Shown one piece after another: positions 12,201 through 24,200 of a DNA stretch of 64,000 bases (positions are counted from its first letter, which is position 1; every line of letters starts with the position of its first letter). The position numbers and the translations under genes were made by a program. The stretch is from Bicyclus anynana (taxonomy: Eukaryota; Arthropoda; Insecta; Lepidoptera; Nymphalidae). The stretch lies in assembly GCF_947172395.1 (NCBI RefSeq), contig NC_069090.1, positions 14,404,962 to 14,468,961 of the forward strand. Reading direction: 5' to 3'. The notes beneath the pieces were generated by a model. It was given only the letters and a program-made list of their open reading frames with translations. It ran no database searches and had not been told where the DNA came from.

Positions 12201-15200
12201 GGGCGCCCCCGAGATCGTGAGTGAAAAAGCCCACGTTTGGGTGACGTCAGATATCGGGGACCTCGTCTTCGCCGGCGAAGACGCTGTGTAGCTTGTGTTT
12301 GTGTTGCCTGGGAAGCATTGTCGTTCGTTATGTCATCGTCAGGATCGTAAAGGACGTTTTTTGGGCGTCTAGATCTACAATCAGCATTGATATCGGGGAT
12401 GTAGCTGCAAGCCTCAACCACTAGTTGGTTGGGGTGGGTGGCGGCTCTCTCAAAATAAGTTTTCGAGAGCTGTTTCATATATTGGGCTATTGTGGGGAGA
12501 TCTAGGTCTCTATGTAGGTCGTTATTGCGCACAAACCACGGAGCGCCCGTGGCCTGACGCATAAATCGGTTCTGAAGGACCTGAAGGGGCTTTAGGGTCG
12601 CCTTTGGGCGATGGGCAAACACTACACTAGCGTAGGTCATTATTGGACGGATGCAGGTCTTATAGAGAGTGACCTTAGAGCGGAGGGATAATTTGCTTTT
12701 AGCACATATCATAGGATAGAGACGACTCATCACATAAGCAGCTCTTTTTCTGGCTTTCTGTATGTGAGTCGCGAAGCTCATACGGGTATCAAAGGTCACA
12801 CCTAGGTATTTGGCAGTGCGTTGCCACGGGATAGGTGCTCCATGTAAGGAGACCTCTTTCAAATCGAAGTAATGGCGTGCAAGTTTCCTTGAGAAGAGCA
12901 CTGCTGCACTCTTCTCTGGGTTTACCTCTATCCTCCATTTGCGAAACCACTTTGCTAAGTGTGTTACCGCTTTCTGGAGACGGGCTATTATGGATCTACG
13001 GTAAGGGTGTGTCACAAACAGTGCGGTATCATCCGCGAACTGGGCGATGTGCACACCTGGATGGTTAGTGGGTATATCACTCGTAAAGAGTGAATATAAA
13101 AGCGGGGAGAGCACGGATCCTTGAGGGACTCCCGCTCGGATGGGCCTGGGAGACGAGAGAGTGCCATCTAGGCGGTATCGAAAGGTGCGATTTGACAGAT
13201 AATTGTGAAACAATCGGACAAGTCTGCTAGGTACGCCGAAGCGGCTAAGCTTAACTATTAGGCCTTCGTGCCATACTCGGTCGAAGGCTTTTGCTACATC
13301 GAAGAAAATGGCCCCAGTAGGAATAGGAGTGCGATGCCGGGTAAGGCCGGTGAGAATATGCTCCGTGAGGCGATGCGCTTGTTGTACACAGGAGTGTTGG
13401 GTTCTAAATCCGAACTGTTGTTTGATGAGAAGTTGCTTCTCATCGCATACAGCCTTTAAACGATTAAGAATAATAATCTCATATACCTTGGCAATAGTGT
13501 TGAGTAAACTAATAGGGCGATAGCTAGAAGGGAGATCGCGGGGTTTGCCCGGCTTGTGAATACCTATGACAGTGGCTTCCTTCCACGCATTGGGGAAGGA
13601 GCAGTGTGACAAGAGGACATTGAAAATGTTAACAAGTAGGTTTATAATCTCCATAGGGAGTAGCTTTATCGCTTTATTACTTATACAGTCGGGACCTGGG
13701 GCCTTCTTTTTATGTAGACCTTTGATAACCGAACGAACTTCATCGCAAGTCGTAGGGGGAATCTCATCTCCATCGTGGGGGAGAGAGAGGAGGGAAGCGA
13801 GTTCTAAATTCACTTTCTCCACATGAAATGGGTCTAGGGAAATGGTGCTTGGAGTACACTGGGATTCTAAACTGTCAGGAATATATATAGGAAAAGGCAC
13901 ACAACTTTGGTAGGCTGAGGCTAGGGTTGCCAACATTTTCAGCAAAATATACATTTTTGCGTACTATATATTTCTTCAACAGTATATAGTACGCAGACCC
14001 GAAATATAGTACAATACTATATATTATAGTGCGGTTGGCAACCCTAGTTGAGGCAGGCACAGTGCGGTAATTTGTAAGACGTTCTTTGCATAGGTACCTA
14101 CTCTGCCAAATGTTGCTCTGTTGTCTTGTTTTCCATTTAACATCAACACACAAACAACATTTGCTATTACGAGATAATTATACAAGAGAATAACCCGGGA
14201 CAGTAGATGGAAAATGTTCTATAGGTAAGTTTCTTTTTTCGTGTAACCTAAGTACAAGGATTTGAGAAAACACAGGTGTTTTGGAATCACAGACAGATTC
14301 TTAATTTTATTTATATGTATTGATGGTGGATTAGAAAAGGGAATGACAATCTACCTTAGCGCACATTCTTACCGATACTAACAGCTGTTACAAATGCATC
14401 CATTACAAGTTATTAGGTAATCTCCAGTTACATGAAAGTTGTTGGTAGTTTGCTTGCTTCATCTCAGATGTGCGGTCAGCCGTCAAAACTAAAACACGGA
14501 CTAATACTTGGTCACATACACTTGGTCAGGCCGAAAAGGGTTACGTTATCCGAGCATATATCTAATGAATGAATATTGTGCTTATAGCTAATTCAGAAAG
14601 CGGGTTTCAGATTTTATTAGAACAGGTGGCTAATGCTGGTGATGTAATGGGAGTTGGGACTGAATATTAAATATCGTAAAACCAAAACAATGGTTATAGC
14701 GAAAACTGAGGTTCCACTTACCAAAATATATCTACGAGACAGACAGATGGTCCCAGCTCTTAATAAATTTAAATACTTGGGCCGATATTTTACATCTAAC
14801 TTGGACCATCAGGAAGAAATAAAATGCAGAATTGGACAAGGAAAGGCTGGATTTAATAAAATGTCCAAAGCCTTATGTGACCCCAAGATTCCTTTCCCTA
14901 CAAGATATCGCGTCCTTAAATGTTATGTTTGGTCCACTCTTATATATGGGTGCGAGACATGGGTCCTGAAAAAAGAGTGTTGTCGACGGTTGCAAGCTTT
15001 TGAGATGTGGGGCTAAGGAAATTGTTCAAACTTTCCAGGAAAGACTTCGTCTCGAATGATCAAGTTTTAAAAAGAGTCAATTATGACCGAAGCCTCACCT
15101 CATGACAATAGGTATACTTATGTACCCGTTTACAGTCCACAGTCACCTGTACTAAATTCCTCACGCACGGTTCGAGCTTGTCAACAAACTGTCAGAGCCG

Positions 15201-18200
15201 TAAATAAAGTACTACGTGGTTAGGCTTTCAATCGCGGGAGGGTCATTGACCTCAATTATTTAGCCGGTTAGTATGTGCTTGTTAACTTTGCCATACCTAG
15301 GTTTGTCTTCCAGTGTAAGCAAAATGTTTGCTAAGCTAATTATTATCTTTTCTATTAATCGTAGGTAGGTATATTACGGTTATTTTTCAATACATTCATA
15401 TTATTAAGTCTTTTTTAACATATAAATAACAACATATAAATAAATAAAACTAAATAACGTTGGTCTACGTAAATATATGGGAATTTAGAATTTGTCTACG
15501 CTTTTAATTATTACTATCTTAACCTTTAGGTACAGTCAGATTGACCCTTGGTTTGTCTTTTTAAGTAAGATGAACTGTACTTTCAACTGTATCTTTGTTT
15601 TCCTTTTTGTAGTTTTGATATTTATATCTTCATAGATCTGTTTGCCATAAAACTATGTTTCGCTATATTATGCCTATAAGAATGTTCATAATATGCCGTG
15701 TCGTGCATTTTTTTTGGTAGGTATATATCTACTGTTTGAATTTATCTAATAAGTATCTAAATAATGGTTATAAGGTACCTATTGCATATCTTGAGTTTCT
15801 TGATAAGCAATTTTCACAAATTAATCTGTTTATTTCTTTTCAAATGGCGTAAATTATTTTTTTTTTACTTTTTTTAAAGTAGGTTGGCATATCTTTTTAA
15901 ATATGACCAATATTCCCATTTCTACTACTAGTCTATTAGTACTACTAAGTCGGGAAATACTGTATATGAAGTGGGTACGACTATAGATCAACAGAGCGGG
16001 GATCGAACCACCGTCCCTCGGTGATGAGTCCTACCGCTCTTACCGTTGAGCTATTGAGGCTATACAATAATGTTTGATAATGATGTTAATAAAAATCAAA
16101 ATATAGTTTCTGCTATTGATCACGAAGTGTAACACCGGCTTTAAGTCACCGATTGGGCAGATATAAACGAGTTTCCATAAATGGTGCGTGGAAAGTTTCT
16201 ATTTTAGAATGTCTGTAAAGGCAGCCTAATTGTTTAAGTTCTAACAACTTTTTAGGGTTCCTTAGTCAACAAGACTCTGTCACGGAGAGTGCTAAAATAA
16301 TATCCAATTTTCTCCAAGCATTAACAAAAACAATGATTATTATTTTTGTTAATTACATTTTTAAATTATTAAATAAAAGGAAAAAGAGGAACTGTTATAT
16401 TTTGCTTTCCGAACCATTGGTAGAGTCTCTACTAATATTCAGAATTAACGTTTTACAAGTTCGTGTATACGAAACGAATTTGAATATAGTACGTTTCGAC
16501 CAATTATGAAAAAATCCTTGCGTGGAACCATGAGTGGACCGTGACCATAACACCCTTTGCCAATTTTATTAAAAGTCGTTTGGTCAAGAATACTTACATA
16601 CTCAGGTGTGTTTTTTATTCAATAATCGTTAGTAACCAACGTAGCATTAACTATAAATAATTTAATAGGTACAGTTAATCGGAGGTCAAACGTTTTTGTT
16701 TCTTAAACGACAGTAAAAAAATTGCAAACCATTTCCTGGCAATTAAGGTATCTGTGAGATCTTCATAGAATAAAGTAGCTATAATTTAATTATGTTTCTA
16801 AACACGTGTAATGATGATATATTTAAATATTTTTTTGCGTAAGTTATATTTATAAACTAGCTGACGCCGCGCGATTTCACCTGCGTTGTTCTCGTTCCCG
16901 TAGGAGTACGGGGATAATATATAGCGTATAGCCTACCTCGATAAATGGGCTATCTAACACTGAAAAAAAATTTTAAATCGGACCAGTAGTTCCTGAGATT
17001 AGCGCGTTCAATCAAACAACCGAACAAACTTTTTAGCTTTATAATATTAGTATAGATGTAGATTAAAAATATTATTTTATTATACAATTTAATATAAGTA
17101 GTCTACATCTATATCTATACTAATATTATAAAGAGGTAAAGTTTGTAAGTTTGTAAGTTTGTCACATTTTTTAAATGGGGTAATCTTCGGAACTACTGGT
17201 CCGATTTTAAAATTTTTTTCACCAGTAGAATGCTACATTATCGGGGAGTGCTATAGGCTATATTTTATATTGGTATCATATATATTTGCCGAGTTATCAC
17301 AGTTTTTGTCATACAGGTCGGACTGAAAATCCTCTTAAACAGACTTATTCGCATGCGCTGCCTTAACTATTGTGTAAAATTTAAATTAATGTATGGAGAC
17401 TTTATGTATCTTTAAAAGTTCTACAAAAAAGTCCGCGACACCATATATCTATCTTCTATATATTAGCAGATATAGTACCTTTTGTGTTTTACAAATTATT
17501 AATTTTATATACTTAGGTTTACGTCATTATTTATACAACTAAACTTTAATCCTTATTAAAATAAATTATTTATTAATCACAAGGATATTATGGAGATAAG
17601 ATTTGCCCTTTACAGTATGTTAATTACTTAAATAGTTTCGGAGATAATACAAAATTTCTAAAAGACGCAGAAATTCCGCTACATGACGCCCCGCGCTTTC
17701 AATTACGTAGTTCCCGTTCCCGTGTGAATATGGGGATCAAACATAGCCTATGACACTCGCAAATAACGTAACTTTCTATTGGTAAAACAATTTTCCAAAT
17801 CGGTCCTGTAGATCCAGAGATTACCCCACTTTAGTTTCTTGGGAAATAGTCCTTTGTTCATCGCACCACGCTCAAAGGGCAGGACCGATTTTGCTAAAGG
17901 TAGGGGAAGGGTAGGGGTAAGGTAGGGAAGGTATAGGGTACGAGTAGGTTAGGGTAGGGTAGGGGTAGTGTAGGGGTAGGGTAGAAGTAGGGGTACGATA
18001 GGGAAGGGTAGGATAGAGGTAGGGTAGGGAAGGGGTAGGGTACGAGTAGGGTAGGGTACGGGTAGGGTAGAGTACGGGTAGGGTATGGGTAAGGTAGGGG
18101 TAGGGTAAGGGTAGGGTAGAGTTAAGGCAGGGGTAGGGTAGGGTTAGGGTTAGCGGTAGGGTAAGGGAAAAGTAGGGGCACAGTAGGGTAGGGGTAGGTT

Positions 18201-21200
18201 TAGGTAGGGAGTAGGGTAAGGTAGGGGTAGGGAAGATGTGTACATAAGTAAAAGCGAAAGCGAAAGCATGACCGCTATCACACTAATATTTTAAAGACGA
18301 AAGTTTGTGTGTGTGTGTGTATGTTTGTTCCTCCTTTACGCTGCGGCTGCTAAAGCAATTTGGATGAAATTTGGAATGGAAATAGATTTTATTCTGGATT
18401 AACACATAGGCTACTTTTCATCTCGGAAAAATCCATGGTTTCCGAGGGATTTCTAAAAAAACTAATTTTACGCGGACGAAGTCGCGGGCGTCCGCTAGTA
18501 TTTTACATCTTGAAAACGGGTGGTACGATTTGTGGTGACACCATTGTCGTACCTATACGTATACGTCTGGTAGGCAATTAATGGGTTAAATAAGTTTTTA
18601 TCGTAACAGCTGTGCTTTCTACTTCTTTTGTATAAGGCTTTTAGTTGTAGCCTTCTCATGATCTCTGAGGTAACTTGAGTTTTTAGTACTCATACCGCAA
18701 TCTAGATGTAGTTGTATATCGCTTACGAGTTTATAGTTTCAGTATTATTTATTATTCAACAAAAATACATGTTAAAGTTAATCTTAATCATAGTGCAACA
18801 TAAATCACAGTTGGTTTTCCTGTGCACGAGTTGTAAACATGAAGTCGATATTAATTACCTACACCTAACTCTTACTTATTATGTTTTGTTAGATAACAGT
18901 TAAAACGTAGTGGTTAAATATTTCACTATAAATTAATCTTAAAAATATTGTTTCAGTCAGCGCTAGCTGGGTTGGCGCCCTGTGTGGAGCTGAACGATGG
19001 CAACAAGATGCCGATCGTTGCTCTCGGCACCGGCAGAGGCACTGCCAGCGAAGTAAGTTTCTTTGATTTCTTACTGGCAGTCCTGACAGACGACCTATCC
19101 GTTCAGTCGGCGCTAACTGCATATCACGATAGAGCCTATCACTGTAGCAGTGATAGAGACATTAGAAGAGAGGTAAGTTTCCTGTATTTGTTACTGGCAC
19201 TCCTGACAGACGACCTACCTGTTTAGTTGGTGCTAGTTGCACAGGCGCTATCAGTGGCAGTAGCAGATACATTGTCAGTGACGTAAGTTTCTTTTATTTG
19301 TTATTGGCATTTCTGACAGATGACATATCCGTTCAGTCGGAGGTAGTTGCACAGGCGCTATTAGTAGCAGTGGTAGAGACATTAGAAGCGAGGTAGGATT
19401 CCTGTATTTGTTACTGGCAGTCCTGACAGACGACCTATCTTTTAGTTGGTGCAAGTTGCACAGGCGCTATCAGTGGCAGTAGCTGAGACATTGGCAACGA
19501 CGTAAGTTTCTTTTATTTGTTATTGGCATTTCTGACAGACGACCTATCCGTTCAGTCGGCGCTAGCTATCAGTAGCTGTGGCAGAGACGTTACATTGCCA
19601 AATTTTTGTATATATAGTAGGGAAGTTCCAGCTTTCTGAGATACAGTTTCTAACTAGTTCAGATAGCTGGGGCACTCACAAAAATTTGGTAGTAATATTT
19701 AATATTTTTCTATTTGTATTTATGTGTCATGATTTCCTTTTTTGTGTTTTGCCAAATAAAATCTTTCTTTCTTTCTTTCAACCACGAAACTTTCCTTTAT
19801 TTCTTACCTTCTGGCAGTCTTGACAGATGATGTCTGTTAAGTTAGCCTTGCGCCCTGCGTGCACCTGAACCCTTAAATCAAACCCATACTTAAATATCTA
19901 TCTCGTTACAAACATTCTTAAAAATTGCTTTAGCGGCCTTAGCGTGAAAATTAATGAAACGGAACTACGAGTACAATTGTATTTATTTAATATGAAAATA
20001 GGGAAGTAGGTACTTTATTTATACCTATATGGATGTACTTACATAGGTACTTATATTATAGATTCGTTTCAGCAATAACAGCTAACACATTAAAGTTGTT
20101 AAACGTGTTTCTTCGCCGTGGCGTTGACCTCCCTTTGATGTTTAATATATCAATTGAAATAGTTTGATGGTTGCGATATTTACATAATATATTGACCTCT
20201 GTACGATACAAAAAAGCTTTTCAAATTATTCATAGATGACTTGTAGTTACATAGCTAACTAGTTGTTAATAAAAAGTCACTAATCTACTAGCTGTCATAA
20301 GCATAAGTAAGTGAAAACAAAAACTGGGACCATTAGGTCCCAGTTGTTGACCATATTATTTTGTCCCAGTAGTAAATTAGTTTTAAAATATGATTTTCAC
20401 TTCGTTCTTCCCACATTTTTCATGAATGCACCGCTCATTTTGGCGGCAAATGTGGACGTGGACATTTCCTGGAATAAACATTTATGTTGCTCTATGACCT
20501 CCTCTAACTCCCAATGAAAGTCATTTAATACTAGCAAAATCCCCGCGGTTTCACCTGCGTAGTTCCCGTTCCCGTGAGAATACGGGGACAAAATATCCCG
20601 CCTCTCACAAGTAATGTGGCTTCCTAGTGGTAAAGAATTTTACAAAATTACTTCCTACAATACCAGAAACTTTACTTCTTTATTAGTATCTAAAGATGAC
20701 GATTATGGGGATGATGACTAGGTTTGAATAAATTTGATTTTTATGATACATTCGGGTAAATAAGGTCAATGATAACTAATTTATACGAAAAAAGCAAAGA
20801 ATGTTTGGATATTTGGAAAATAAATAAGATTATAAAATTTTAAAATCTATCAATTTTTTTTATCGTAATTAGATAAAAATTCATACAGTTTTAGCTTCCT
20901 TACATTAAATGTGGCATTTTTCAATAAATGAACTATAAACATAAACGCACAAATATCAAAGATATTAGTAATTTTGTTTGAACGCCCATACAAATCTAAC
21001 GATCAGCGAGCCAACGACGTCACTAGTTCGTGCCATTTTGTATGGAGCGTTTTTCAGGGATCCGCGGCAGCGCCGCTAATCTGACTCTTTAAATCCCTGT
21101 AACTCCGAAAGTAATGATCGCAGATATCCTGTTACTTTAAGAAAATTGCTTTACTATTAGCATACTCTTAATTTATATACAATTAAAAAAACTGTCATCA

Positions 21201-24200
21201 TCCCTATTAAGAGGGTGTCATTGTGTTGAAAACTTTGTCGTATTCTCCGTTTCTTCTGCTTTTTAACGCAAGAACTTTATTTTATAATATGTATAGATAT
21301 TAAGTATTTTTTCAAACAAACATTATTATATTATTTATCTTTGTTTCCAGTCCGCATCAGTGGACGAAGTTCGCCAGGCGGTGTACTGGGCTATAGAGGC
21401 AGGCTACAGACACGTAGACACCGCAGCCATCTACTTCGACGAGCCAGAGGTCGGCCAGGGTATCAGAGATGCCATAAACAACAACCTCGTTACCAGGGAA
21501 GAGTTGTTTGTTACTACTAAGGTAAGTTTTCATGATGTCTTCATCTTTGCCTTATCCCACTTCAGTGGGATCGACACAATATGTTAATCTCCGCCATTCG
21601 CCGCTATTGCTCGTTGACTGAGCTGTCCCGTGATAGACCTGCCTTTGACTCGGAGGGTGTAGATTCGAATCCGGTCCAGGCCATGCACCTTCAACTTTTC
21701 AATTATGTGCATTTCAAGAAATTATTACGTGATTCAAACGGTAAGGGCAAAACAGAGCTAACAAAAATAGACAAACTTCAACCAGAAGTACCTTTTATTG
21801 CGTTGGGGCGAAAGACATGGACATCTCTGCCGCGATTGGACGATATTTTATCTATTTCGCTTTACTTGGCCACATGTTAGCGCCACTGAGAATTTTCTTA
21901 ATTCTCTACATGTGTGAAATCTGTTACTCCGCATTAGGCCTGCATGGTGGATTAGCCTAACAGAATGGAAACATTCTGAGAGGAGACTTGTGCCTAACAG
22001 TGAGCCGAATATGGGTTGTTCATCATCATCTCACCATCCACTCTCTTTACACACATGTCCTCTTTCACATACTGCAACCAATTCTTCTTTGACCTTATCT
22101 TGTGTCCTTCCACTTGCAACTTCAACATTCTTCTGGTAAATGACTTTTATCCCTATGCATTACATGTTCATACAAAGTCAACCGTTTACTCCTCAATTTT
22201 TCAGTCGCCATTTTCAGACTTCCTTATTATGATGTAAAGTATAATATTAGGGCCACGTTCTATGTTCGATTACGATAGCGTTATGGCGCTTAGCACCACT
22301 TTGCTCCAGATTGACGGACGGAGATATTGTGAGACAGCAAAATTGTAGGTCCAACATTTTACTCCGCAACTATTTAGTCTCTGGCACCAGTTCCAGGCTT
22401 CCTCCTTAAATTGTAAATCCATTGGGAGAGAGCATACGCCCGGACGTCATTTCTGGAATGCGATAGTCATGCACAAAAGCATACGACCAGTCGTATCGCT
22501 GATTGAGTGGCGACCACTACTAGATGTTAATAATCAACGTCTGATAGTCGGGTGACCGGGTGGTCACATAGGCTAACCAACAAGTCATAGGACAATGAAG
22601 CAGTGCAAATGAAAATACACATACACATTAGTAATTAATAAATGTTTGCAGTTGTGGGGCGACAAGCATCGTGAACAAGACGTGGTACCTGCGCTCAAGG
22701 AGTCTCTCCAGAAACTGGGCTTGGATTATGTCGACCTCTACTTGATACATTTCCCTGTAGCTGTAAAGGTAACTAACTAATGTTATGTAAGTTAGTGATA
22801 AATTGCTCAACGCGTAAATGCAGCCAATCTTATTAATTGATTATGAAACACGGCTCAACTCACGTGAGACAACGTCATAGTATACCCGACTAGTTTCAAA
22901 CCCATACGGGACTCATAGTCATGAGTTGGTTCTTGAAACGCGGCACGATCCAAACTGCGGCGCTGCGGCGCGCTGCTGCTCGCAGCGAGCGTTGGGAGAG
23001 GGGCTGAGGGGTGGGGAGTAAAGGTTCCGTTACTCGACGGTTCATGAATATCATCTTGATTGGGATCTTCTTGTAAGCAAACCGAACTAACATTATCTTG
23101 TTCCAGTATTCTTGCCACCATTCCACGTGGGCATGAATGGCATGATTTGTTATTAGGATAAGTTAGTTTAGGTTTCTAATTGTATTTCTTTTTTAGTAAA
23201 AAAAATAACCGTCAATTCGAAATATGTTAATTGATTTCCAAAAAATGAGGAGGTTCTATGTTTGTAATGTATATATTTTCAGGAGGACGGCAGCTACGAT
23301 GACGTAGATTACTTGGAAACCTGGAGAGGGATGGAGAAGGCTCGCGCCCTGGGACTGACTCGGTCAATCGGAGTGTCCAACTTCAACGCGAGCCAGGTCG
23401 ACCGGATCATCGCCAACAGCAGGGTGTGGCCAGCTGTTAATGAAATCGAGGTAAATCCTATACTTTCGCAACATTGTATGCTGGCCTATTCACTACTTTG
23501 GTCTTTATTAACAACCCATTGAAGTGAACAACAAAGTGTCATCTACATACTACATGATAATCCGTAAGCACCGGATGACATTTGTAATTTGTATCAAAGT
23601 ATGTGGATGACATTTTGACAATTGATTTGTTTTTTTGTTTTGATGGGTTATTAATAAAGACCAAAATAGGAAATAGGCCAGCTGGTACCAACAATGGGGA
23701 TGATGACTAGGTTTGAATATCTTGATTTTTATGAGACATTCGGGTAAATTAATATCTACGTAAAAAAAGATTGTCGGGATATTTGTAAAATAAATAAAAT
23801 TTCAAAACCATTAACAATCTATTAACGTAATTAAATGAAATATAATGTTTACATTCAATGTGACATTTTTCAATACACAAATAAACATTAACACATATAT
23901 ATTTTGTAGAATTTCGAAGATATTTGTAATTTTGTTTGAACGCCTACATAAATCCAACGATTTCCACGCATTGACGACGTCATTCTTTTGTGCTCCCACC
24001 GTCCCAAAGCGACCCTTAGGCCGCTTCAAACCCTACAGAATCGTTTTCTGCGTCAAATCACGGGCGCGCCGTGGTTTTTACGCAATAATGACTTCCATAG
24101 AGATCTAGAATTACCGACAATAGCTAAGTACATGAAACAGCTCTCTCAAAACTATTTTGACAGAGCTGCCATCCATCCCAACCAACTAGTGGTTGAGGCC

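Noticed and set aside
12194..13954. A 586-codon host gene in intron 1 of gene 1
   Set aside because: It is a LINE reverse transcriptase with poly(A) and target duplication; its first two dozen codons are flanking sequence joined by chance.
15986..16062. A tRNA gene on the minus strand
   Set aside because: A and B boxes are present, but an unrelated body follows directly and the stems are imperfect; a SINE head is more likely. The same applies to the heads at 4690, 52305 and 61960.
17895..18236. Internal telomere repeats
   Set aside because: Units are GGGTA/GTAGGG, not TTAGG; it is a G-rich minisatellite.
18755..18956. A nearer first exon for AKR gene 1
   Set aside because: The ATG frames near 18769 and 18839 hit a stop or lack a donor, whereas 9242-9286 has a leader-like peptide, a consensus GTGAGT and a TATA/initiator pattern.
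22855..23125. An 88-codon GC-rich minus-strand frame as a gene
   Set aside because: It overlaps a fragment shared with a LINE 3' end and lies in a 514-base intron of gene 1; no domain or start context supports it.
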